A stretch of DNA of 64,000 nucleotides. Origin: Fagopyrum homotropicum (taxonomy: Eukaryota; Streptophyta; Magnoliopsida; Caryophyllales; Polygonaceae). Made by a program: the position numbers and the translations under genes. The stretch covers positions 136,692,981-136,756,980 of the forward strand of contig BSWB01000001.1 in assembly GCA_033239125.1 (NCBI GenBank), read 5' to 3'. Each line of letters opens with the position of its first letter. Position 1 is the stretch's first letter. Below are positions 9,387 through 19,982 of the stretch, piece by piece. The notes under the pieces are model-generated. The model saw only the letters and a list, made by a program, of their open reading frames with translations. It made no database searches and was not told the origin of the DNA.

Positions 9387-10568
9387 TTGTGCGATGCTAG
9401 TGACGTAGCTATAGGAGCTGTCCTTGGACAACGAAAGGAAGGGCGAACACATGCCATATACTATGCTAGCAAGACGCTGGATGAAGCGCAGCTCAATTAC
9501 GCCACTACCGAAAAGGAATTTCTAGCCATTGTTTATGCTATTGACAAGTTTCGCTCTTATCTTGTAGGTGCAAAGGTGATTGTCTACACGGATCATGCTG
9601 CGATTCGGTACCTACTTGCGAAGAAAGACGCGAAGCCAAGGCTAATTAGATGGATTCTTCTCCTACAAGAATTCGATCTAGAGATCCGCGACAAGAAGGG
9701 TTCGGAAAATTCTGTTGCGGATCATTTGAGTCGCCTAACACATCTAGAGGACGACCATTTACCCATCGATGACTCCTTCCCGGACGAACACCTACACATT
9801 ATTGAGGAGTGCATCGATGTGATCTCCAAAGGTAACGAACCATGGTTTGCTGATTTTGTTAACTATTTGGTTTGCCAGGAGATACCGCCCGGATTATCCT
9901 ACGCACAAAGAAAGAAGTTCTTTAAGGATGTTCGGGAATACTTTTGGAATGAACCTCTCCTCTTTAAGAGAGGTCCGGATGTCATCATTCGGCAATGTGT
10001 GCCGGAAGATGAGATGCAAAGTGTCATCCGCCATTGTCATTCACTACCTTGTGGAGGACACGCTAGTTCGAACAAGACTGGCACAAAGGTATTGCAATCA
10101 GGATTCTTTTGGCCTACTTTATTTAGAGATGTGCAATCCTTTGTTTCTTGCTGCGATGCTTGTCAAAGAACAGGTAATATCTCTAGGAGGAATGAGATGC
10201 CTCTTAACAACATCCAAGAGGTGGAGATTTTCGACGTTTGGGGAGTAGACTTCATGGGACCATTCCCATCTTCTTGTGGAAACCAATACATACTCCTGGC
10301 GGTGGATTACGTTTCTAGATGGGTGGAAGCGATTGCCTCTCCCACCAATGATGCCATGGTTGTGGTTAAGTTCTTTAACAAGACCATCTTCCCACGATTT
10401 GGGACACCAAGGACTATCATTAGTGATGGAGGTTCTCACTTCATTGCCCGGCGCTTTGAAGCTCTTCTAACTAAGTATGGGGTTACTCACAAGATTGCTA
10501 CCCCTTATCATCCACAAACTAGTGGACAAGTTGAGATATCAAATAGGGAGATCAAAGGAATTCCATAG
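9387..10568 (+). pseudogene. A1 RNase H and integrase core
   Basis: The frame continues the polyprotein and has no ATG of its own at the left edge. RNase H motifs are MCDASDVAIGAVLGQ, the ATTEKE region and VYTDHAAIRYLL, followed by NSVADHLSRL. Integrase follows: the HHCC finger (RHCHSLPCGGHAS, then CCDACQRTG), Asp in GVDFMGPFPSS, Asp in ISDGGSHF, and Glu in TSGQVEISNREIK, so the DDE triad is complete. An in-frame amber codon ends it at 10566-10568, where A2 reads through (GILEKTV). The frame resumes directly after the stop. Confidence 0.9.
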
Positions 10569-10601
10569 AAGACGGTTTCAAGGACTAGGAAGGATTGGTC
10601 T

Positions 10602-11117
10602 TTGAAACTTGATGACGCATTGTGGGCGTACCGGACTGCATACAAGACTCCCATAGGAACCACACCATACAACCTTGTGTATGGGAAGTCTTGTCACTTA
10701 CCGGTAGAGTTGGAGCATAAGGCGTTTTGGGCTATCAAGTGGTTGAATTTCAGCATGAAGGAAGCGGGAGAGAAGCGTCTCTTGGACCTTAATGAGCTTG
10801 AAGAACTCCGCTTGAATGCCTATGAGAACGCCAAGATTTATAAGGAGAGGGCAAAGTATTGGCATGATAAGCATATCATTTCAAAGGACTTCAAAGAAGG
10901 AGATCAAGTTCTCTTCTTCAATTCAAGGCTTCGCCTCTTTCCAGGTAAGCTTAAATCTCGTTGGACCGGACCTTTTCTAATTAAGCGTATTTTTCCCCAT
11001 GGTGTAGTTGAAGTATGGGGTGAAGCGGGCGGAAGCTTTAAGGTGAACGGTCAACGACTCAAGAAGTATACACCGGAACTCCAAGCTGAAGAGTTCGCGC
11101 CTACCGCACTCGAATAA
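10602..11117 (+). pseudogene. A1 integrase C-terminal part
   Basis: Same frame as the preceding segment after the amber codon. It contains LDDALWAYRTAYKTPIGTTPYNLVYGK and the GPF/Y-type module SRWTGPFLIKRIFPHGVVEVWGE, typical of gypsy integrase C-termini, and ends ...EEFAPTALE with TAA at 11115-11117, 41 bp before the conserved hairpin. The W codon that is mutated to a stop in A2 (KAFWAIK) is intact here. Confidence 0.88.
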
Positions 11118-11150
11118 GTGCGAGTTTGGTCTAGCTACGGACCTTAAACA

Positions 11151-11183
11151 AAGCGCTTCTTGGGAGGCAACCCAAGGTATTGC
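11151..11183 (+). other. post-pol conserved hairpin block (A1)
   Basis: CTTGGG-AGGCAA-CCCAAG stem-loop at 11159-11176, followed by a T-rich tract to about 11240 that could be a polypyrimidine tract. Identical core to B1 at 1576-1593. Confidence 0.6.
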
Positions 11184-11365
11184 ATTTTTGCTTTTGTTTT
11201 CGATTCATAGTTTAGCTTAGTTTAGACGTTTTTGTTTTGTTTTGCCTTCGATTTCTTCTGGTATGTGCGTGTTTTTGGATGTAGGAACGATGGAAAAGGA
11301 AAAGGAAAAGGGAAGAGTAATGTTGAAGAAAAGTGACGAAATTTGGACTTTGGAGCATTACAGAG

Positions 11366-11480
11366 AGTTCCACGGCCTAAACCACGGTCGTAACAGCTAC
11401 AGTGACCGTAATTTCCAAAAGCCTTTGAAAAATCACCAAAACCACGGTTCTGTACATTTCCACGGCTGTGGAACCCCCGA
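11366..11480 (+). repeat. family-A palindrome array between pol and the env-like ORF
   Basis: Half-sites and full sites: TTCCACGGCC, AACCACGGTCGT, GTGACCGTAATT, AAACCACGGTTCTGT, TTCCACGGCTGTGGAA and ACAGACCATGGTTT. The last three form a nested palindrome around TTCCACGGCTGTGGAA. The inverted equivalent in A2 is at about 40559-40690. Confidence 0.75.
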
Positions 11481-11885
11481 CAGACCATGGTTTTCAAAAT
11501 TTTGCATGTCACTATATAAACCACGTTCTTCACAAAAACACTTCACAAATACCCAATTCCACGACCCAAATCGCCGATTCCACGCCCTTCCTCCCAAATC
11601 TTCGTTCGTTAGTCGTTTTCAACGATTCTTCTTTCCAAATTGAAGCAAATTCGACCAACAACGAGATCCAAGCAACAAATCGAGCGGCAAATCACCAAGG
11701 AACGCACAATTCGGATTTTAAAATCCGAAACCTAGGTTTTTTCCACTCTTCTTGATCTTTGTCAATTTGGTTCGTTTTTGCTAGAAATTTTAGGAGAACT
11801 GATTGAAATTGGAAGGAATTAGACTAGGGCTGCCTGATTGCTGAATTTGAGTGTTGTTTGTGGATTTTTGAGAAAAGTCGAGACG

Positions 11886-11941
11886 AATCACGGTCTCTGT
11901 CAGTTCCACGGCCGTGGAAATACCAAGAACAGACCGTGATT
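11886..11941 (+). promoter_or_regulatory. nested palindrome just 5' of the A1 env-like ORF
   Basis: Perfect 11-bp outer arms AATCACGGTCT (11886-11896) and AGACCGTGATT (11931-11941) enclose the perfect 16-bp palindrome TTCCACGGCCGTGGAA (11904-11919). It lies 10 bp before the env-like start. Family B has the same layout with other sequence at 17073-17139. Confidence 0.8.
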
Positions 11942-11951
11942 TTGAACAGTG

Positions 11952-13508
11952 GTGGACTTCGTGAGGAGAGTTTCTGGGAGAATTAAGGAGAAGAAGAATA
12001 ACCAAAACAAGAAGAGGAAGGGTAAGCTCTCTTCTTCTTCATCCTCTAGGGCACCACCACCTTCCTCCCCTTCACCTCCATCATCACCTTCATCACCCGC
12101 ACCTCCTAGCCCTAGAGTACCGACCATTCATGAGGATCACCTCGATGCACTCGAGAGGATCCATGAGAGGGCTGTGATTGGACCTAGGTACCTATTGTTA
12201 GAGGATCTAGCTCCTCTTAACATCATAGACGACCTTACTTGGCTCTTGGATAGAGCCGGACTAGTTGTCTTCTTGGCTATCCGAGAAGACGCTTATGAGG
12301 AGATTACGAGAGAGGTTGTGACGTCTTTTGAGCACAGCCATGTGGATAGGACCGTTTCTTTCCGTTTTATGGAAAGAAACTATGATTTTACCATCCGTGA
12401 GTTCGGAACCTTCTTTGGGTTCCATGAGACCTCCAATGGTCATTTTCCTAGTGGCGTTTATGCCAAAGATTTTTGGGAGGAGGTAGCTATGATTTACGCC
12501 AGCGAGGACCGCTGGCAACCAGCTGACACCAAGGCTAAGTTGATGTATCACTTAGCCTTGAAGATTGCTCACCGTGTTCTCTCGGAGTGTCTCTTCCCTA
12601 GGACGGAGACACCCCAAAAGATCAAGACGGATGAGCTCTTTCTGTTGTATTCTATGCTGTATGGGCGCCGAGCTGACTGTGCCACCCTCTTAGCTGCTAC
12701 CATGAGCAAGCTTAAGAACAAGAGGAAGGGCAACATTGGATATGGTGGGATAGTTACCCACCTTGCTAGGGTATTGGGGGTTGATTTTTCTGCATGTACA
12801 TGCATACCAGCCGTACCCCTAGGACTTCAGGCCTTCATGACTAGAGGCCTCATCTTCCCTACACATAGAGGTCCGCCTTATGCGGCCATGCCTTGGGAGA
12901 GCAGGACGGGTAGGGGTATTGAGTGGCTACAGGAGTACTCCATTATGGCTGAACGCCATAATTGGAAGGAGACGTTCGCTGCTATGCATGCAAACAGGAT
13001 TGCAGCTCCTCCGTATGTCCCACCACCGCCCGTAGTTGAGGAGGAGGAGATGAGGGACCAGTATGAGGGAGGAGAAGGAGCAGAGCAGGAGTTTGGCACG
13101 TTTCCGGATCAGCCGGATGCGGCCCCTGATGTACCTAGACGTTCTCCACGTCCCGCCAGAGCTTCAGGTTCGTCCTCTCGCCGCGCTAGCGTGAGCGAGA
13201 GACCCACTTGGGCAGAGACACCTCCTGCATGGTATGGAGCTCCACCTCCATGGTCTACACAGGCACCATCTGCACCAGCACCGTCCGACGCTCCAGAGTG
13301 GTACAGCCAGGCCCCGGGATGGTATGAGTAGATGCCAGATTGGGCCACCGGTCTTTCGGAGAGAGTAGGAGCATTGGAGATCCGAGCCGATGCTAGAGAT
13401 GGACGCTTGGACGACCTCGATAATATGATGAGAGACGTCTACCACCAGCAGTTTGGGCGGCACTACGATCCTAGCTTCTCTCCATTCCCGCCTCCACCAG
13501 CGCCGTAG
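11952..13508 (+). pseudogene. A1 Athila ORF-1/env-like protein gene
   Basis: Extra ORF 3' of pol, in the position where Athila elements carry their env-like or ORF-1 gene. The N-terminus is basic (VDFVRRVSGRIKEKKNNQNKKRKG), followed by a Ser/Pro-rich linker. The conserved domain covers about residues 60-330, with RYLLLEDLAPLNIIDDLTWLL, FMERNYDFTIREFGTFFGF and AHRVLSECLFPRTETPQKI. The C-terminal part is Pro/Trp/Tyr-rich. I see no signal peptide or membrane segment, so an envelope role is not supported here. Compared with A2, the start ATG has become GTG (11952). An amber codon at 13329-13331 replaces CAG; the frame then continues to TAG at 13506-13508 (519 codons in all). The family-B homologues are recognisable but much diverged. 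Confidence 0.82.
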
Positions 13509-13597
13509 TGATGATTCGCATGACCGATAGCTTTAGCCGCTCCACCGCCACTTTGTGAGTTTCTTTTTCTTTTCTTTCTTTTTCTTTCTTTCTTTTG

Positions 13598-13632
13598 AAC
13601 ATTAGGGACAATGTTTGTTCTAAGTATGGGGT
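13598..13632 (+). other. A1 internal hairpin and polypurine-like tract
   Basis: Hairpin AACATT-AGGGAC-AATGTT (13598-13615) followed by AAGTATGGGGT (13622-13632). It is a second copy of the hairpin/PPT arrangement found directly before the 3' LTR; even the loop AGGGAC is the same. A possible internal plus-strand priming site. Confidence 0.6.
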
Positions 13633-14836
13633 GGGGTGTGACTAAAAGTTGTAATAACTCTTACTCACTTTGATTGCTTCTATTCGAGACTATCTTGCAT
13701 GTTCATTATATTGTTGCACGTTTCATTATTGCATTGCATGAAAAAGAGTTTGAAAAACCCATAAAAATTGAAAAATTTTGAAAAATTTTGTGCTTCTAAG
13801 GAATTGAGATGATTTCTATGATAATCGCTACTTGTGAATTAAGTTTGATGACAATTGCATGCTTGAACAAATAGTGAATTGAAAAGAAATTGAATGAGTT
13901 GATTATACCTCTTTTACAAGTTTCATAATGTGATGAATGTTACCTAAATCATGTTGAGAAATTGAAGTTGAAATCGCACTATAAGTTCTTATGCTTCTTG
14001 TTGAGATGATTAAGGCAATTCGATTCTTTCTTTCTTCTTTCTTTGGTCATTTAGCCCCTCATTGAAATATTGACCTCCTTTACCTATCCGGGAATTTGGA
14101 GGAGTTGATTGAAAAAGGCATGTATGATGTGGGAGGGCCATGAAAGAAATACTTTGCATTCAAAGGAATAGAAAGAAATTATAGGTTTGGGGAAGTCAAT
14201 CATGATGATGAGTAACTCGGCACCATTCACATAGCCGGGTGTTTGTGTCTTGCCAAAGTCGGATTGAGCGATATTCCTAGCGGATTATGGTATGTGCGCT
14301 AAGGGTTTGAGGCATCTCATAAAAATTGAGAAACGCCAATCTCCTAGGCTTCGGTTTTTGTGCACCTCTATCCATAACTCCAAAAGTAAAGTCGAAAAAT
14401 AAAAGGAAGAGAGGGAAGCTCTAAGTTGAAGGTGTTGCGGAAACCGCAAGAGAAGAAGAAAATAGTAGTTTTCCACTTTCCCGGATTCATGCAACACATC
14501 CCTTAAAGTTTCCTTCCCGTTCCGCATTCTAGACCTCTTTCTTTGAAAGTCCTTAAGATCAAAAGAATGTTATATGACTTGGTGATCTAAATTGAAGTTT
14601 CTTATGATTGATTTTGATAATGTTTGAAGGTTATGATGTTTGTATGGAAGTTTGATTGATTCATGAACTTTCTTTACTCTTTACTCTTTGATTAAGTGTA
14701 TGAAAGTCTTATAAACGATTGAAGCAAGATTTGAGAATGATCTATTGATTAGAAGGCACATTCATCCAAAAGAAGTATTGCTTTGAGAAGGTACACATAT
14801 TTCATCCTAACTCTTGTTTTAAAGCTTTTGAAAGAC

Positions 14837-14875
14837 CTTGCTTAGGGACAAGCAAGTTGCAAGTATGGGGTTATT
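14837..14875 (+). other. A1 polypurine tract with upstream hairpin
   Basis: Hairpin CTTGCTT-AGGGAC-AAGCAAG (14837-14856, perfect 7-bp stem), then AAGTATGGGGTTATT ending at the base before the LTR TG. Expected site of plus-strand priming. Confidence 0.75.
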
Positions 14876-16577
14876 TGTTAGCATGAAATATTGTGATATT
14901 TTAGGCACGTTTTCTAAGTGTATTTGATTCATATTGATAGTCATTGATTGAGCATCGATGCATTTGTGAGCTAGTTTGTCTATAATGTCGATATAGAGAT
15001 CTACACAAGCTTTATGTTGATTATAGGTGATTGAGAGCTATTTCCGAACGGAATCGAGCAAGGATGGAGTTGTTGAGAAATGTCCATGGATTGAGAACAT
15101 TCCTAGGAGCTAAGGGAGTGCCAACTTGAGGAATGCACGAGGCTAGGGAAGAATCACGTTCTTGCCCTAAACCACGCTCTAAAATACGGCCGTACCACTT
15201 TCCACGTTCAAGTCCACGGCCGTGGAACCTTGGCTAGGGAAGCGTGGTTCATTCCAGTAACTTCTACGGCCGTGGAGAAGATGGTTCAAACCGTGTTGAT
15301 TTCCACGCTCTAAATTACGGCCGTGGAACCCTTCCACGACCGTGATCTTGGCGATACTTTTCGCCATACTTTAAGCCACGATCTCCTACGCAATCGGGCC
15401 GGGCCGATATTTTATCTTACACTATAAAAGGACGGACGAAGAGAGATTCCGTCACCTCACTTTACACGTATACTTGCGCTTGGAATTGCCCTAAATTCGC
15501 ATTTTGCGGAGATTGGTTTGAGAGATTTTTGGCGCATTGTTATTGCGATTTCCGGATTAACAGAAGATTGAAGATTCGGAAGATTGTTCGCAAGGATATT
15601 TCGCTTCTTGCTTATGTTTGATTTAGAAGACGGATTGACATCCCGTTCTTCCTTCTTATCTAAGATTTGTGTTTGTTGTTCTATTCCGAATCTAGTGACA
15701 ACTATTGTTCTTGATTGTGACTTTGAGATTGATTTGAAGGTTATTGAAGGTTTTCGGAAGTTTTCATCTTTCAATCTTTTAAATCTTGAATTTGATATCA
15801 ATATGACTGTTGTTGGCTAAAAACCCATAACAATTCTAAGGTGAAGGGTTGATAGTTGTGGTTTAGATGATGATAGATCGACCGTAAACAGATTGGACCC
15901 TGAGAGTTAGAGAGAATCGCCGACGAACCCTAAATTACGGGTTGTTCTTGAGTCCACGACCGTGGAACCTCAAGAACTAACCGTGATTTCCCTTAAGTTT
16001 ACGAACTTGCTTTTACTTTAATCCAAAGTTAAAGATTTGCTTTAACTTAGTCTTGGCTTGCCTTTTCTAGGTGGTAGCGAAGCCTCAACAACCTCTACCT
16101 CGATTGTGAGTGTCACAACCTTAATCGGTTTAGTTAGTCTTGATCCTTGGATTACAAGTTTGGGTATTTGACATTAATTCTTGCCTTTAGAACCTTTCTA
16201 TATTGAAGCCTCAACAACCTGTATGGAGAGTGTCCTATAGGTGAGTCATATAAGGTTTTTGGAACTTCACCGTACGATTATCTTACATTAGCATACCTTT
16301 GCATATCTTAACTCTGTCCTTATATCATTAGTATATCTTGAATCGATAGCCACAGCTGGATACTTGGATCTTTAGGATTGTTGTTTTCCCAATACTTGAA
16401 AAGCTTCTTACATTTACTCGCTTGATAACCTATAATTGAATTTGTTCCCCCCAAATCCCTGTGTTCGATACTCTGGAATTCTTGCTCAACTATATCGATC
16501 CGTACACTGCGGGTTCGCTTGCTTGATTTCTAGTTTTATAATTAAAGCTTATTTGCACGCACGCTAAGTGGCGAACA
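14876..16577 (+). repeat. A1 3' LTR
   Basis: 1,702 bp, same length as the 5' LTR, with about 20 scattered substitutions. TATA box at 15423-15430. Followed by the duplication CATCT and then B1 sequence. Confidence 0.95.
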
Positions 16578-16712
16578 CATCTCGGTTGCTATCAGAGCAC
16601 CTCGACCGAGATGATTTTTGAGCAACCGAGGCGACTAGGGTTTCTGAAGAACCACCTCGGTCCGTACCACCTCGGTCCAGTCGAGACCATCTCGACCGAG
16701 GTGACAGCAGTT
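16578..16712 (+). repeat. family-B palindrome array between pol and the env-like ORF
   Basis: Nested module: outer arms CTCGGTTGCT and AGCAACCGAG (10 bp) enclose CACCTCGACCGAGATG. A second set follows, with ACCTCGGTCC twice and then GACCATCTCGACCGAGGTG. A TATA-like GTATAAAAGG lies at about 16720. Confidence 0.75.
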
Positions 16713-17072
16713 CCAGAAAGGGTATAAAAGGGGTGAAATTTCTCTCTCCTCACTTTACCCAACCCTCCTCGACCGCGGCAGCCCTTTCACCTCGCCTCTT
16801 CGATTCTCGCTCATTTTAGATGATTTTCGCTTCCAAAATACGATTAAGGCATAGAGGATCCCAGTGCATCGTCGATCTGCAAGAAAATCGAACCGATTCG
16901 GCCGAACGAGGTAAAACAAAACCGAAACCCTAACTCGCTGATTTCGCTTCGATTTGGGCTTTGGTTGCCCTTGCATTTGCTGAGAAAAGGATTAAGTACC
17001 CCATAGGAAGCAGTTGTAGTGATTTTGGGAGAAAAGAACTGAATTTTCTGAAGAAATTAGAATCCAGTTTTC

Positions 17073-17139
17073 CACCTCGGTCCAGACGAGCTGTGCCTCG
17101 GCCGAGGTGATTCTTGAGTGTTGTCAGTCGACCGAGGTG
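17073..17139 (+). promoter_or_regulatory. nested palindrome just 5' of the B1 env-like ORF
   Basis: Perfect 10-bp outer arms CACCTCGGTC (17073-17082) and GACCGAGGTG (17130-17139) enclose the inner palindrome CCTCGGCCGAGG (17096-17107). It ends 23 bp before the ORF ATG: same geometry and place as 11886-11941 in A1, with unrelated sequence. Confidence 0.8.
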
Positions 17140-17162
17140 ACCTGACAGTGACAGATCTGAAA

Positions 17163-18521
17163 ATGAGTTCCGACAGACGCCTTGTCCTTAGGGATAGATC
17201 CTCCCCTTCCCCTTCTTCCTCTTCTTCCCGACCCTGTCGCCCGGTGATCTATGAGCGACACCAGGTAGATTATGAGCGTATTTCTAGCCGTCCAGTGATT
17301 GCACCTCGCTTCCTGGATGTGTCTGCTTTTGACTGTCTCCATGTAGACGGAGACCTTAGACGGATGATATCTACAGTAGGGCTGGATCAGTTTACTAGCC
17401 TATTTGGAGCCCACCCTAGAGTTCGTTAGCTCCTTCACCTACTTCCCCACAAAGCGTTCTGTGAAGTACCGGTTGATGAACCGGAACTTCATAGTTCCAC
17501 TAGAGTATTGGAGGGATATTTTTGGTTTCCTTGCCCCGACAGCTGTTGATTTCCCTTCCCGATCTGTAGCTAGGGAGTTTTGGGGACAGATTTCCCATAT
17601 TGCTGAGCACGCAGACAGATGGCGCCCTGGAGATTCCAGGGAGAAGGTCATCTTCCACTTAGCTTTTAGGTTAGCTCACCGTATCTTCAGTGAGACACTT
17701 CTGGCGCGTACTAAGACACCCCAGAAGGTCCGACAGGGGGAGCTGTTCAGCCTATACTGCATGGTGACCGGAGGTATCCCGGACTTTAGCTTGATGTTGG
17801 TAGAGGATCTGACAAGATCAAGGCCAAGGCGAAGGGGGACATCTGCTGCGGGGGACTTGTCACCCACATCGCCAGCTATCAGGACATGGATCTCAGCACT
17901 TGCACGATGGTGGCGGCTGCCAAGCCGCTTGGGCTGTAGGAGATGATCACTCGGCGGATTTTGGTTCCCCGAGGTCTGACTACACCATACGTGGCTATGC
18001 CATGGGAGCTGACTGCACCGCAAGGGATCAGGTGGTTAGCACAGTTTACTGTTTATGACCCTCATTATTGGCAGACCGCTTGGGCCCCACTGATGGAGGA
18101 TTACAGAGAGGCTGCAACTTCTCCAGCTGAGGAGGAGGCAGATGATGAGGAGACAGCTGATGACAGAGATGGTGGAGTCCCGATGGATACAGGGACAAAT
18201 ATTGCAGGGACGAGCGCACCAGTTATAGATATGGATGATGAGGATACTGAGCCTGCACCTGCTACTTCTCCAGTGAGACCTACTAGGTGTAGGACACGCC
18301 GACACAGAGATCCAGAGGCTCACCGTTGGATCGATGATCTGACGGATCAGGTTATTGATTCGTATGCTGCTTTGTCACTGGATATCCGCGAGATGCAGGA
18401 GCGGCAGCATTACCAGCACATGATGGCCCAGATTCAGTTTGAGCACGTCATGGGCTATCCATTCGACCCGTCCCAGTATCCGTATGTGCCACCACCGCCA
18501 CCACCGGATCGTGACTACTGA
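17163..18521 (+). pseudogene. B1 Athila ORF-1/env-like protein gene
   Basis: Starts at ATG 17163 (MSSDRRLVLRDRSSPSPSSSSS), a start shared by B2, B3 and B4. The domain segments are RPVIAPRFLDVSAFDCLHVDGDLRRM, VKYRLMNRNF..PLEYWRDIFGF, AHRIFSETLLARTKTPQKVRQGEL, an acidic linker and a C-terminus ending YPYVPPPPPPDRDY. Breaks: about 14 bp missing near 17395 compared with B2, a one-base loss near 17813, and a CAG to TAG change near 17938. The pieces occupy 17163-17429, 17404-17946 and 17943-18521 in successive frames. Homologous to the A1 env-like gene. No membrane segment seen. Confidence 0.82.
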
Positions 18522-19982
18522 GAGCTGCAGGATTTTTTTCTTATTTTTATGCAGTTCAGCTTATTATCCGGTGAGTATTTTATTCCTTAGACTTATTTTG
18601 ACCCACTGGGACAGTGTGTCCCAAGTATGGGGTATTTGATGTATTATTTGATACTTATGTGATGTATGACTCTATATGACCGGATATTTATATTTATGCT
18701 TCACTTTTGCATCTATGTGTTTATCTGAGATTACATGCATACTTACAGGTTATTTGATTGAGAAAAACGTCGAAACTGAAAGAAAACTGGTTTTAACAAA
18801 AAAAATTTAGACCTCGACCGGTGGAGTTCTGGCCGAACGAGGTGTTTCACCTCGGTTGACCTAAGAGCACCTCGACCGAGGTGTGTTAACTGAGAGTTTT
18901 CGAAAACGATTTTTGTGCTTCTTATCTGGATATGATCTCAGTGAAGACTTTGCTTACTGACTCGTTTTGAAATCTTTATGTGTTTGAAAGGTTTTATAAT
19001 ATGTTTAAGTTTCTAAATGCTTTGTTTGAAATTATTGGCATGTTTAATACTTTGTTTTTATCCAAATTATGTTGAATTTGAAGGTTGACATCGCAAGATA
19101 AGTTCTCTCACTTTCTTCCTGGAAAGACCAAGGCAATTCATTCTTCTCTCTTCTTCTTCTTAATCATGCTTAGCCCCTCATATACATTTTGCCTCCCTTT
19201 TACCTATCCGGGAATTTGGAAGCAAGCGAAGTGGTGAAAGCAAGAGAAGTTAAAGTTGAGAAGTTGGCCGGAAGTGAAAGTGTTAGAAAGTAAAAATAGG
19301 TTTGGGGAAGTCAATCATGAAGATGAGTAACTCGGCACCATTCACATAGTCGGGTGTTTGTGTCTTGCCAAAGTCGGATTGAGCGATATTCCTAACGGGT
19401 CATGGTATGTGCCTCAAGGGTTTGATGCATCTCAAGAAATTGATGATTGCTGATTTCGTAGGCTTCGGTTATTGTGCACCTCTGTCCATGCATCCCAAAA
19501 AGTAAAGTAAAAAGATAAAAAGTGTGAAATAAGCAAAGCTTATTGGTGGAAGATGTTGCAAGTCAAAGTGAAAGTGAAGTATATCCTTTTCCCGAATTCT
19601 AGCACCACATTACCTTACATACATCCCTACCCTACACGTTTCTTGACCTTTCTTTTGGGAAGCCCTTGAGACCTCGAGCTTGTTGATTGACTTAACGGTT
19701 TAAACTGGATTATGCATGATTAATTTCGATAATTATGACTTATTATACATTCTATGATTTTATGCAAATATGAACAACTTTCCTATATTTATAAAATGTT
19801 TTGATCATACATTGATTTTAAATTCCATAAAGTATTCTCTTAGAGTGATCTATGATTGTTGCACACCATAAAAATGTTTTGGAAGACTTTTCTTCGATTT
19901 TTTTGACTATTAATCCATTTTATCTTGTCCTTTATATGCGGAACTTGCTTGGGGACAAGCAAGGGCTGAGTATGGGGTATTT
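18522..19982 (+). other. B1 3' noncoding region
   Basis: No gene supported. Contains the internal hairpin CACTG-GGA-CAGTG with AAGTATGGGGT (18604-18633), family-B palindromes at 18811-18885 including CACCTCGACCGAGGTG, the cross-family conserved block at 19298-19434, and at 19944-19982 the terminal hairpin CTTGCTT-GGGGAC-AAGCAAG with GAGTATGGGGTATTT as polypurine tract. Confidence 0.75.

Larger units (their letters stand above)
13509..14875 (+). other. A1 3' noncoding region
   Basis: No gene is supported. It holds a long C/T tract (13558-13596), the internal hairpin plus AAGTATGGGGT module (13598-13632), an AT-rich stretch, and a block at 14183-14319 (AGGTTTGGGGAAGTCAATCA onward). By eye that block is about 95% identical over its first 100 bases to family-B elements. 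The terminal hairpin and polypurine tract follow at 14837-14875. Confidence 0.75.
1766..16577 (+). mobile_element. A1: nearly full-length Athila-type family-A retrotransposon
   Basis: Complete element with two 1,702-bp LTRs (1766-3467 and 14876-16577), tRNA-Asp PBS, gag-pol, env-like ORF and polypurine tract. It inserted into B1 (duplication CACCT/CATCT) and later received solo LTR F1 at 6410-8034. Reading the LTRs against each other I find about 20 substitutions, roughly 1.2%. With a commonly used plant LTR rate of 1.3e-8 per site per year this implies an insertion about half a million years old. Pol carries frameshifts and a stop, and the env-like ORF has lost its ATG and carries an amber codon, so it is not autonomous now. 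Confidence 0.95.

Noticed and set aside
11952..13508. true viral envelope gene
   Set aside because: Position fits, but no signal peptide, transmembrane span or fusion-protein feature is visible in any copy; called env-like by position only.
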